Shown piece by piece: positions 1 to 8,434 of a stretch of DNA of 46,844 bases (positions are counted from its first letter, which is position 1; each line of letters begins with the position of its first letter). A program made the translations under genes and the position numbers. A model generated the notes under the pieces. It saw only the letters and a list, made by a program, of their open reading frames with translations. It made no database searches and had not been told where the DNA came from. This DNA is from a bacterium (lineage in GTDB: Bacteria; Verrucomicrobiota; Verrucomicrobiia; Limisphaerales; RI-55). The stretch lies in contig WGOC01000011.1 of the NCBI GenBank assembly GCA_016124235.1, forward strand, positions 1-46,844. The letters run 5' to 3'.

Positions 1-16
1 ACCCAAAAGACAAACT

Positions 17-847
17 ATGCGTAACCAGAGTGCAAAGAAGCGTGCGTTCACGCTGATCGAGTTGCTGGTCGTGATCGCGATCATCGCGGTGCTGGCCGGC
101 ATGCTCCTGCCGGCACTGAGTAAAGCCAAGGCCAAAGGCCAGGGCATCCAGTGCCTCAACAACCTCCGTCAGCTCGGCCTGGCGTGGGTCATGTATGCCG
201 ACGATAACCAAGGCAAAGTCACGCCCAATGACGGCAGCATCGGTCAGGGGAGTGCGACCCAACAATCGTGGGTGACCGGCTGGCTGGACTTCACGTCCAG
301 TCTGGACAACATCAATACCGATTATCTCATCAACTTCGAGAAGAACGGCTATTACGGCCATCTCGGTCCGTACGTGAAGACCCCGGCGGTGTTCAAATGC
401 CCGGCTGACAAGAGCCAGGTGACGATCTTCGGCCGCCTGCAGAACCGCGTTCGTTCCATCTCCATGAGCAACTGGATCGGCGGTTCGGCTTATAACAGCC
501 AAACAGAATACGTAGTCGTCAAAAAGACGGCCGATATGGTGAGCCCAAGCCCATCGAAGACCTGGGTGGTGCTCGACGAACGCGAAGACTCGATCAACGA
601 CGCATGGTTCGCGGTTGATATGCAACAGACTGCTCCCGGTGCGCCTGGTTTGATCGTCGATTATCCAGCGGCTTACCACAACGGAGCCGGCGGCTTCTTC
701 TTCGCCGACGGTCATTCCGAGATTCACAAGTGGATCGAGCCCGAGTTGCAACGGCCGGTCAAACACAACACCCTCCTGAGCCTAGGAAGCGCGAATGCTC
801 GGAAAGACGCGACCTGGTTTTGGGAACACACCACCGGTTTGAAATAA
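17..847 (+). CDS. Type II secretion-type pseudopilin with H-X9-DG C-terminal motif
   Basis: A 276-residue prepilin-like protein. Residues 1-10 are a short basic leader, followed by [18 protein letters not shown], the hydrophobic N-terminal helix of type IV pilins and pseudopilins with the conserved Glu at mature position 5 (E15). The residue before the cleavage point is Ala (A10) instead of the usual Gly. Near the C-terminus, H221 followed by nine residues and D231-G232 gives the H-X9-DG motif seen in the large pseudopilin-like families of Verrucomicrobiota, Planctomycetota and Lentisphaerota. The family is expected to be processed by a prepilin peptidase and sit in the cell envelope; the substrate or partner is unknown. 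The gene begins 16 bases into the window and is followed by a strong terminator, so it ends its transcription unit. The fold and family are clear; the exact role is not. Confidence 0.9.
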   Translation: MRNQSAKKRAFTLIELLVVIAIIAVLAGMLLPALSKAKAKGQGIQCLNNLRQLGLAWVMYADDNQGKVTPNDGSIGQGSATQQSWVTGWLDFTSSLDNINTDYLINFEKNGYYGHLGPYVKTPAVFKCPADKSQVTIFGRLQNRVRSISMSNWIGGSAYNSQTEYVVVKKTADMVSPSPSKTWVVLDEREDSINDAWFAVDMQQTAPGAPGLIVDYPAAYHNGAGGFFFADGHSEIHKWIEPELQRPVKHNTLLSLGSANARKDATWFWEHTTGLK

Positions 848-870
848 GTCCGGTTAGTTGGTTTAACGCG

Positions 871-905
871 GAAGCGGCCCGGAATTTTCCGGGCCGCTTC
901 TCTTT
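871..905 (+). terminator. Rho-independent terminator after the pseudopilin gene
   Basis: A perfect 14-base inverted repeat (GAAGCGGCCCGGAA at 871-884, its complement at 887-900) is followed directly by TCTTTTT. It lies 24 bases after the pseudopilin stop codon. On the opposite strand the stem has no T-run after it, so it acts for the plus strand only. Confidence 0.92.
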
Positions 906-949
906 TTGGGAACGGGAGATGTCCGCTATTGATCGGCGATGGACGCGAC

Positions 950-1189
950 TCACGCCGAGCCCGAACGGAAGATCCGCTTCCACCACGGAGTTGGCGTGGT
1001 ATCGCGGACTGAATCGGCAATTCGTTCGCTCAAGCTTTCCGGAACTTCGATCTGCGCTGCATCGTGGCGAAGCATTTCCTCGGCGGACTGGAATTCGAGA
1101 ACCTCGGATGAGGTGCTCGATTCGTGACCCATGGACGTGTCCTGATCCTGCCGCTGCCGGAAATTCATGTTGTGAGATGATTCGTTCAT
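950..1189 (-). CDS. Small soluble protein of unknown function, partner of the ECF sigma gene
   Basis: A 79-residue protein starting 6 bases after the stop of the sigma factor gene on the same strand, so almost certainly co-transcribed with it. It is polar, with an acidic stretch (VLEFQSAEEML) in the middle, the segment VPESLSERIADSV around residues 49-61, and a C-terminal PWWKRIF segment. No membrane span is visible, so it does not resemble the common membrane-anchored anti-sigma factors with a zinc-binding N-terminus, although its gene position is where an anti-sigma factor is usually found. I do not recognise the family. The plus strand of this stretch also has open frames, but those have no recognisable content. 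Confidence 0.65.
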   Translation of the reverse strand: MNESSHNMNFRQRQDQDTSMGHESSTSSEVLEFQSAEEMLRHDAAQIEVPESLSERIADSVRDTTPTPWWKRIFRSGSA

Positions 1190-1195
1190 ATCGAT

Positions 1196-1738
1196 TCAAT
1201 CAAGTTGGTGGAACACTCCAGCGAATGCCTTGCGCGCCCGGTGGAGTTTACCGCGAACCGCATCCACGGATTGTTCCGTGAGGTCAGCGACCTCCTCATA
1301 AGAAAGCTTTTCATCAGCCACCAGCAGGAGGATCAACCGGTATTCCTCCGGTAGGGAATCGAGTGTTTTTTGGATCCTCTCCCCTAATTCCTGGGTGGCC
1401 AGCACGCGGAAAGGGCAATCCTCGCTTCCGGCGGTCGTGTTCCAAACCGCGTCATCCACACAATTCTGGATGTGTCGGTGGTGCCACGAGCGCAGGATAT
1501 TCTGGCAGTGATTGATCGCGATTCGATAAAGCCAGGTCCGGACGGCCGATTTGCCCTTGAAACTCTTGATCGCGCGATATGCCTTGAGGAAGACATCGTG
1601 CGTGGCATCCTCGGCCTGCGTGGGGTCGCTCAGGAAACGCAGCGCCAGATAATAAATAGCGCGGGAATGTTCCTCGTAGAGCGACGCCAACTCCGGAAAT
1701 TCACTTAATGATTCTGGCGCGTCCAACGGTGACTCCAT
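1196..1738 (-). CDS. ECF-type RNA polymerase sigma factor (sigma-70 family, RpoE-like)
   Basis: The chosen start gives 180 residues. Region sigma-2 lies at about residues 15-85 (LYEEHSRAIYYLALRFL, then AEDATHDVFLKAYRAIKSFKG and AVRTWLYRIAINHC), and sigma-4 at about 113-175 with the helix-turn-helix LSYEEVADLTEQSVDAVRGKLHRARK. No sigma-1 or sigma-3 region is present, which is the ECF pattern. An open frame extends upstream to 1876, but the ATG at 1738 is preceded by a near-perfect AGGAGG five bases away, whereas the longer N-terminus looks random. It would direct polymerase to a specific stress or envelope regulon; which one cannot be told. The small downstream gene at 950-1189 is a candidate regulator. 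Confidence 0.93.
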   Translation of the reverse strand: MESPLDAPESLSEFPELASLYEEHSRAIYYLALRFLSDPTQAEDATHDVFLKAYRAIKSFKGKSAVRTWLYRIAINHCQNILRSWHHRHIQNCVDDAVWNTTAGSEDCPFRVLATQELGERIQKTLDSLPEEYRLILLLVADEKLSYEEVADLTEQSVDAVRGKLHRARKAFAGVFHQLD

Positions 1739-1743
1739 GGTTC

Positions 1744-1749
1744 CCTCCT
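1744..1749 (-). promoter_or_regulatory. Ribosome binding site that fixes the sigma factor start
   Basis: On the minus strand AGGAGG is followed by five bases and ATG at 1738. This decides in favour of the 180-residue sigma factor over the 226-residue version beginning at 1876. Confidence 0.8.
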
Positions 1750-1943
1750 GTTCCGCTTCTCCCACAACGACGGTTCCAGCGCAGCCATAATCATTTGGTT
1801 CCACCCCGGGTTGCATTTCCAATGGCTGCTTGCTGGCTGCGACGGACATGCTGATTCTGACAACGCGGCCTGCCAATCGTCACGCACGCGGGCTCAAAAT
1901 GTTTATTCTCGGTCATGGCACTGCGTTTTCGCGATTGAGGTGA

Positions 1944-4900
1944 TCAACCATTCGTCGCGAGAGCCTGCATGCTGCGCACGACTTCGGCCGCTTCTGTGTA
2001 ATCCAAACTATCGACGCACTCGCTCAAGCGCTCGTAGTGAGCCTGCAACTCCTCGGGCAGAGATTGTGATTTCAGCCGGTCCACCGCTTGCCGAATGGGA
2101 TCAATCTCACCGTCTTCGAGGGCGGCCGCAAGCTCCTCCAAAACGGTTTGCAACTTGCGCGAGGTTGGCGATGGCGGCCGTTTTACAGTCGGCATCGGAG
2201 CGGGCTCACCAGCGTCAAGGGTTTCCAGTTGACGTATGCCGTTCATCAATCGCGCGGCTTCGAGATGCAGGTCGGACGTGATTTTGTCGAGGTCGCCTTG
2301 TTCGAACTTGAGGCCGAGTTCGAGAGTCTTCGCGAGTCGGCGCAGATTATCGGCTGAGATATGGCCGGCGGCTCCAGCAAGTGAATGCGCCAGCTCCCGA
2401 GCGGCCTCGTGATCATTGGCAGAGAGCGCAGATTGCAAATCCCCAAACATCCTTTCCAACGTGCCGGCAAATTCGATTACGAGTTGCTTGATCGCATCCG
2501 GCGAGAGGCTCAGCCGATTCACCGCGTCCCGCAGATCAAAACCGGGAATTGAAGGTATGCCATCCGGTTCAATTGCCACGGTTTCGGGACCGGTGTCATC
2601 GGATTCACCAGCGTATCCGCCAAACAGATCCGGCTGGGAATCCTGTTTTGCCTTCTTTTTGCGGGACGATTTTTTCTTGCGGGCGGGCTTCGCTTCATCA
2701 GGTGGTGCGGCTGCTTCCGATGAATCTGGTGCCGATGATTCTTCTGGCGTCGGCGGAACATCGGTCACCTCGGGTAGCGTAGGTGAAAGTTCCTCAATAG
2801 CGCTTTCTGCGCCCGGCTTGTCTTCGTCGCTGGCAGCGTTTTTGGCGGTTGGTCCTTCAGGTGAAACGAGCGGTTCGGCCGGTGGTACGTCTTGTTCGGG
2901 AGCCATCGATTCGGTCGGCAGGGCCACGACCACCTCTTCAACAATCGTGGCGTCCATCGAATCGTCGCTTGGCTCGTCAGTGATTGGCGACTCTTCGGCG
3001 ATTTCACTTTCGTTAGCCTCATCTGCCGGCGCCATTTCCGTCGACGCTTGGGCTGTGTCCGGATCCTCAATATCGGCCGTCAGCTCTGGATCATCGTTGG
3101 CGAGCGATTCGGCGGGCGCGGAGACGGCTTCCATGCGTTCGGCGTTCAACCACTTGCGCATCACGCGGAGCAGGAGATTGCCATTGGGTGGCAGCGTGAC
3201 GTAATCATTCATGCCTGCTTTTTTGCAGGCAGCGAGTTGTTCGTTGGTGGCTTTCGCCGTGATGCCGATCAACGGCAACGTGCCTTCACCCATTTGTTGG
3301 CGAATAATACCTGTCGTTTCCAGCCCCCCCAAGCCCGCCAATTCCAAATCCAAGAGCACCGCGTCGTAGAGGAATTCGCCGATCTTTTTGAGGGCTTCAT
3401 CGCCGGTTTCGGCAAGATCCACCTTCAAGCCGGCGGATCGAAGCGCGTCTTTCATCGCGTTGCTGGCGTCGCCATCAGAAACCGCCAAAAGCACGTGCTT
3501 GCCGGCAAACTCCGATTGCGATTCCGAAACCGCTTCCGGCCGTTTAGCGAGTTGTTCGCTTAATTGCTCCAGGGTTTCCTGCGCGGCGGCCAATTCGGCC
3601 TGCGTGGCGCGAAGTTCGGTGGTTTCCTCAGCGATTCCGGCGGTGCCAAACAGGTCTCCGCGATCGTTAACGACGGGAAAGATCTTCGACTGAAAGCTCC
3701 GTGCCTGACCTTCGATTTCCAAAATCTCGTCCCGCGTGCGCAACTCGCGAGTGACGCGGACATCACGGTCAGCCTCGTCTGAATTCTTGCCGAGTTTACG
3801 ACCGAACGCCTCCACGGCCGACAGTCCGATCAAGCTGCCCGGTGAGCGGCCAAGCAGCGCATCATAACTCGCGTTGGTAAAACGATACCGCCCCTCGGTG
3901 TCTTTGACGTAGATCGGCGAACTCGCTTGATCGATGAGCGTTTGCAGGACCGAGCGCGTTTCCGCAATCGCGTCCGCCGCGTTTGATTCGGCCGTGACAT
4001 CCATGAAGATCTCGATCAAGCCGCCGGCCGTTCCGCCTTCGCCCGGCAGGCATTCGATATGGCCACGAAGCCGGTGCTGGGTTTCGTCGGAGAAACTCAC
4101 GGCGATTTCAAATTCTCGACGCGAACCGATCCGCAAAGCTTCCGTTTCCTCGCGTCGAAGGAGTTCCCGGACTGGTTCCGAAAGGGATTCCAACTCCGCT
4201 GTGGTTCGGCCCAAAACTGAATTCCGAGAAACACCCAACGCCTGTTCGAACGCGCGATTGCAGGCAGTAATGCGCGCCTGCGAATCCAGGATCAAAACCG
4301 GTTGCGGCAACGTGTCGAGAATGTTGGATTGCCGAACGGCGAGCGCATCGACCTGCTGTTCATGAACCCGCACTTCCGATCCATCACGAATGGTGCTGCA
4401 GACCAATTGACTGCCGTCCGCTCCAGTAAGGGGGCTCACGCTGATTTCCGCCGGGAATTCGCTGCCGTCCTTGCGGCGCGCAGTTTGTTTCGGCTCGGCA
4501 CTGACAACTGGTGGGAGTGAATCGCTGGCGAGTTCAGGTTGTTGCTCCGGTGTGTCCGCGACCAACGGCGGGATGATCAAGGTCAACGGCTGTCCGATCA
4601 GTTCCTCCCGCGCATAACCGAGCAATGCTTCGGCTGAACGATTGACTTCGGTGATCGTGGATTCGGCGTCGGAAATAACGATTGCGTCCGCCGTCGAGTC
4701 GAGCACTTGGCGCGACCATTTGTCAGCGGCGTCGGCTTCGGCGATCTTTTCCTCCACCGTTTCGCTCATCCGGTTCATCGCGCTGGCCAACGTTCCGAGT
4801 TCGTCTTGGCTGGTGACGAGCACACGACGGAAAAAGCCATTACGACCGACGGCGGCCGCCGATGCCGCGAGCTGTGCGATCGGCTCAAAGATCCGCCGGT

Positions 4901-5687
4901 TCAAGAGCGTGTAGCCGCCAAGGACCGCGAGTATAATCAGCGCGATCCAGCCCGTCTCGAGCCTCGCGTTGTAGATCGAGGCGGTTTGGACGCGCTGGAA
5001 CTCGGCGCGTGTTCGGCGGTCGAGCATTGTCTGCAAATCAAGTATCGGCTTCAAGACTCGCGCCTTGGCCTGGACAAACTCCGGGCCCGCGAGCATGCGC
5101 GCCGCATATTCCCGGTTGGGCGCGCCGGACAAGCCGAAGTGACCGCGGGCATCGCGATATATTCCCTTGGCGGCGTTCATCGCCACGCGGGTGAGCAAAA
5201 GAAAATTCGCCGCCTGTCGGTTGGATTCTTCGACCTTGGCGATTTCGGCTTTTGTAAAGTCGGCCTTCTTGATGCGCGAATCCACCGAAATGGCCGCTCT
5301 GGTCGCCGACGGTTGATGGCCCAATGCCAGCACCATGTCCCAATACACCTTGTCATATTCCGCCGGCCGCGGAGATTGGCCGTCGCGGATGGCCAGAATC
5401 TCGTTGAAGAAATGCTCGTAAGCGGGGTTGCCGGTGGCGACAAACAAGCGGGCCATGTTACCGAGTTCGTCCCAATTGCGGCGCAATTCGTCGGCGATCT
5501 TTAGACAGAGCTCGCGGTTTTCCTGGGTGATCGTGAGCTCGCGTTCGAACTTGTGGCGGCGAAGAGAGAACACCAGTTGGACCAGCAAGAGTACGATCAA
5601 CCCGCCGAAAATCAGGTAATGCGTGGAGCGCAGCGAACCGGCCGGTTTTGGCGACGCGGGGTTGTTTTGGAAATCGGGAGAAGTCAT
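1944..5687 (-). CDS. Large membrane sensor: helical sensor-HAMP-3xPAS-receiver-HPt, no histidine kinase domain
   Basis: 1247 residues. A membrane segment lies at about 24-41, an extracytoplasmic helical domain at 45-240, and a second membrane segment at 246-262. HAMP follows at 262-315. Three PAS domains lie at about 325-435, 450-570 and 580-690, with a coiled stretch at 690-715. A response-regulator receiver domain covers about 731-850 with phospho-acceptor D780. An acidic, Pro/Ser-rich linker spans 850-1045 and includes a KKKSSRKKKAK patch near 1004-1014. The histidine phosphotransfer domain lies near 1065-1150 with H1101 in ELAHSLAGAAG. No HisKA or HATPase segment occurs anywhere, although the overall order is that of a hybrid kinase. 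The receiver also lacks the conserved Lys (Leu at 832 in DYVTLPP) and one residue of the N-terminal acidic pair. It probably works as a sensor-relay fed by a separate kinase, or as a scaffold. Confidence 0.9.
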   Translation of the reverse strand: MTSPDFQNNPASPKPAGSLRSTHYLIFGGLIVLLLVQLVFSLRRHKFERELTITQENRELCLKIADELRRNWDELGNMARLFVATGNPAYEHFFNEILAIRDGQSPRPAEYDKVYWDMVLALGHQPSATRAAISVDSRIKKADFTKAEIAKVEESNRQAANFLLLTRVAMNAAKGIYRDARGHFGLSGAPNREYAARMLAGPEFVQAKARVLKPILDLQTMLDRRTRAEFQRVQTASIYNARLETGWIALIILAVLGGYTLLNRRIFEPIAQLAASAAAVGRNGFFRRVLVTSQDELGTLASAMNRMSETVEEKIAEADAADKWSRQVLDSTADAIVISDAESTITEVNRSAEALLGYAREELIGQPLTLIIPPLVADTPEQQPELASDSLPPVVSAEPKQTARRKDGSEFPAEISVSPLTGADGSQLVCSTIRDGSEVRVHEQQVDALAVRQSNILDTLPQPVLILDSQARITACNRAFEQALGVSRNSVLGRTTAELESLSEPVRELLRREETEALRIGSRREFEIAVSFSDETQHRLRGHIECLPGEGGTAGGLIEIFMDVTAESNAADAIAETRSVLQTLIDQASSPIYVKDTEGRYRFTNASYDALLGRSPGSLIGLSAVEAFGRKLGKNSDEADRDVRVTRELRTRDEILEIEGQARSFQSKIFPVVNDRGDLFGTAGIAEETTELRATQAELAAAQETLEQLSEQLAKRPEAVSESQSEFAGKHVLLAVSDGDASNAMKDALRSAGLKVDLAETGDEALKKIGEFLYDAVLLDLELAGLGGLETTGIIRQQMGEGTLPLIGITAKATNEQLAACKKAGMNDYVTLPPNGNLLLRVMRKWLNAERMEAVSAPAESLANDDPELTADIEDPDTAQASTEMAPADEANESEIAEESPITDEPSDDSMDATIVEEVVVALPTESMAPEQDVPPAEPLVSPEGPTAKNAASDEDKPGAESAIEELSPTLPEVTDVPPTPEESSAPDSSEAAAPPDEAKPARKKKSSRKKKAKQDSQPDLFGGYAGESDDTGPETVAIEPDGIPSIPGFDLRDAVNRLSLSPDAIKQLVIEFAGTLERMFGDLQSALSANDHEAARELAHSLAGAAGHISADNLRRLAKTLELGLKFEQGDLDKITSDLHLEAARLMNGIRQLETLDAGEPAPMPTVKRPPSPTSRKLQTVLEELAAALEDGEIDPIRQAVDRLKSQSLPEELQAHYERLSECVDSLDYTEAAEVVRSMQALATNG

Positions 5688-5961
5688 GAGCTGAATTCAA
5701 AGTCGATTGAAGGAACGGTGTTCATGATCGCTCAACGTGCAAGCGCATAAATCAGGCGGTCATGTTTCGCTCGTGAACGAATCGGATCGTTGAACGCTGT
5801 CGCGATGAATCATCCGCTGCCTTCGCGTCGACGATTCAACTGATCCAAATCCGGTGCGAATCCACATGGGCACCACGCTGCGCATTAATGCCGGGCAGCG
5901 TAGCGGGAGAAAGGCTCAACTTTCAATCAAAGGGATTTGTAATTGCCGATGGGAACGAATC

Positions 5962-8304
5962 TCATGGGACCAACAGCGCGCGATAGAAGCGATTAGTTGG
6001 CGGCGAGTCCGTGAAGGCGCCTGCGCTAGCATTCAAGGTGAGATTGGTCAGAGTCTGCCAATCGGACCCAGTTGGGGAGCCGTCTTGGAAATCGATTCGA
6101 TACGTCAGTCCCGCCGTGCCGACCAACGATCCATTCAATTGCTGACCAGCGGCGAGGCCGAGGGTTGCGGGAGCACCTGCCGTCACGCGAACCGGACCAT
6201 TGGTCACCGCACCGAATTCATTTGAAACGACGAGCGAGTATTCGTGGCTTTCGCCTGCGGCGGGATTGATTATCGGCAGCAACGGCTCGTTTGCGCCGGA
6301 TATGGTCACGCCGTCTCTAGTCCACTCGTAATTCATCGGAAGGGAGCCATAAACGTCGGCTTGGAGACCCAAAGGCTCATCTGGCCGAACGGCGCGCGAA
6401 TTCAAGGCATGAATGATGACGGGCGTAGTGTCGTGAATCGGGGCCGACTGTACAAGTGCGCCGTAGCTACCGTTCAAAAATACGGAGTCGAATGCGGACA
6501 TGATCCGCCAAAAAGGCTGAGTTCCTGGAAGTTGGTGTAAGTCCCACGTGACACCTTCGTCCACCGACGCCAGCAGAAATCCCGGGCTGGACTGGGTGTG
6601 GCCAACTCCGTTGATCAAATAACGGCCACTTCCGTATGTGGCATTAACGAATGAAGTTACCTTCTTCCCATCAAGAATCTTGATCCAATTCACGCCGTTC
6701 GTGGAGACGCATAATCCGTCCTTCCAGCCGAGAAAACGATCGTCGAAAAATCCAAACAAGCTCGGCATGTTGGGCACGCTCTGAAACTCCCAATTACGAC
6801 CGTCGGCCGATCGCTGAACTCCTCCTCGCTCGGAATCTGTCAGCACGAAATATCCATTTCCGTAAGCTGCCGGCAGGTAAGGTGGGTACGTCAGATCATC
6901 CGCGGGTTTTGGAAGTGCCTCCCAGTTGGTCAGGTCGTCGGAAAAGAAGTAGTTGCCTCCTCTCGCCAGCCACACGTAGGCACTGTCGCCGGCGATCAGC
7001 GTTTGAAAGGATTGATAGGGATCGACCAGATTCGTGGTTGTCGTCCACGTCAGGCCGTCCGTCGAATGGGCGAGGAAGCCATCGGTATCCCACATAAGAA
7101 ATCGACCGTTGGCAAAAATGAATGAGTTGTAAGGTGCAACAACACGATTCGACACGACGATTGAGCTCTGCCAATCGAATCCGTTGCTCGAAACAGCGGC
7201 ATAAAGGTCGTTGACCGAAGTGCTTTCGTTCCACTGCGGATAGATCCCCACGGCCAGTGAGTTACCGCTTACCATGTCTTGTATTTGCATGGGATTATGG
7301 GCTACCGGAACCCAGCCTTGGCCTTCCTTATGGACGACGATTCCTCCGAGTCCATAAGTGCCGTAGCGAACGCTTTCCCCCACAGCCACCGTTCGACCTG
7401 TGCCCGTCGTCATGGCATGCAGTGGTGCCAAATAAGCGCTGGGATCTTCTTCCCAATCGCTGCCGTTCGTGGAAATGAGCGGGGGAGCCGAGACATCTTG
7501 GATGGATCCAATAATGGCGCGCAACGCAGTTCCGTCGTCGACGATCGAAGTGATCTGGCCATTCGCGTACAAGGGGGTCGCGTATAAAAGATTCCAGGCC
7601 AATCCATCTGCTGAGTTGAGTAGCAGGTCGTCAGAATAGTTCCGAACGCTGACGATGAATTTGCCAAAACCGAATCCCAGCGCAGTAACTGGCCCATCAA
7701 ATCCTGCCGATGTGTTGACCCAATGGGTGCCGTCGGTTGATCGAAGAAGCATTTGAGCGTACGATGAATCACGATCGCCTCCCGCAATAAAAACACCATT
7801 TGCCGCGACAACCGAACTCAAAGGAACGGAGCCAGTTGCCTGTAGCGTCCAGGTTTCCCCATCTGGCGACGTCAGAATCGCTGTGTCTTCTCCGACGGCG
7901 ACGAAAAGGCCGTTGCCCCAAGTGACCGCCTTCAGGTGATAGAACCAAAAACTGTTGGCGAGTTGCCAGTTCCGGGCATCGTCGCTGTAAAGGATGATCC
8001 CGTAATCTCCCACTGTGACATATCGACCGGCTCCGTAGGTGATGCCATGCAAATCGAAGCTCGTGGAGGGGGTGTGGTTCAACCACGCTTCACCGTCCGG
8101 TGACGTCATTACGGTTCCGTTAGCGCCGATGGCGACGAATTCGTTGTTGCCGTAGCAAACACCGTAAAGGGGATTTCCTTGCGGGGTCGGGTTACGCCAA
8201 TACCAAGTATCCAGTGGGTCGCTCGTGGCGCCCCAACTTGAACTAACGGCGCCGCAAAGCAGTGCCGCTGCGGCCCATCGTGAAACCAGGTTCTTCCCCA
8301 CCAT
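5962..8304 (-). CDS. Secreted Asp-box propeller-like protein with Ig-like and C-terminal domain
   Basis: 780 residues. A Sec signal peptide (about 1-25, ending SSSWGA) is followed by some twelve repeats carrying the Asp-box pattern S-x-D/N-G-x-x-W (for example SPDGEAW, SADGLAW, STDGLTW, SADGRNW, STNGVNW). This predicts one or two beta-propellers like those of sialidases and photosystem-assembly factors. Near residues 640-700 lies an Ig-like domain (YEWTRDG and SLVVSNEFGAVT). The last 60 residues (YRIDFQD, then FYRALLVP) match the C-terminal module common on secreted Verrucomicrobiota proteins. No sialidase catalytic Arg triad or Tyr/Glu pair is apparent, so a binding role is more likely than catalysis. 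The ATG at 8304 has an AAGGA site upstream. Its function is unknown. Confidence 0.88.
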   Translation of the reverse strand: MVGKNLVSRWAAAALLCGAVSSSWGATSDPLDTWYWRNPTPQGNPLYGVCYGNNEFVAIGANGTVMTSPDGEAWLNHTPSTSFDLHGITYGAGRYVTVGDYGIILYSDDARNWQLANSFWFYHLKAVTWGNGLFVAVGEDTAILTSPDGETWTLQATGSVPLSSVVAANGVFIAGGDRDSSYAQMLLRSTDGTHWVNTSAGFDGPVTALGFGFGKFIVSVRNYSDDLLLNSADGLAWNLLYATPLYANGQITSIVDDGTALRAIIGSIQDVSAPPLISTNGSDWEEDPSAYLAPLHAMTTGTGRTVAVGESVRYGTYGLGGIVVHKEGQGWVPVAHNPMQIQDMVSGNSLAVGIYPQWNESTSVNDLYAAVSSNGFDWQSSIVVSNRVVAPYNSFIFANGRFLMWDTDGFLAHSTDGLTWTTTTNLVDPYQSFQTLIAGDSAYVWLARGGNYFFSDDLTNWEALPKPADDLTYPPYLPAAYGNGYFVLTDSERGGVQRSADGRNWEFQSVPNMPSLFGFFDDRFLGWKDGLCVSTNGVNWIKILDGKKVTSFVNATYGSGRYLINGVGHTQSSPGFLLASVDEGVTWDLHQLPGTQPFWRIMSAFDSVFLNGSYGALVQSAPIHDTTPVIIHALNSRAVRPDEPLGLQADVYGSLPMNYEWTRDGVTISGANEPLLPIINPAAGESHEYSLVVSNEFGAVTNGPVRVTAGAPATLGLAAGQQLNGSLVGTAGLTYRIDFQDGSPTGSDWQTLTNLTLNASAGAFTDSPPTNRFYRALLVP

Positions 8305-8434
8305 AAATCGTCCTTCAGTTGACTCGTGCTAATTGCGCATGAGCTTTCCAAGTTGGTCAACGACGAAAGTCGCGGTGGCTCCTCGCTTTGGTTTGTTGCG
8401 CAGGAGTTCCGCTCTTCGTGGTTCTAACGACACA

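Noticed and set aside
2416..3204. 262-codon plus-strand frame inside the sensor gene
   Set aside because: It is the complement of the acidic low-complexity linker; its Ser/Gly-rich content comes from that base bias.
5688..5961. Gap between the sensor gene and the propeller gene as a possible RNA gene or regulator
   Set aside because: Small inverted repeats are present but none with a T-run or recognisable structure.
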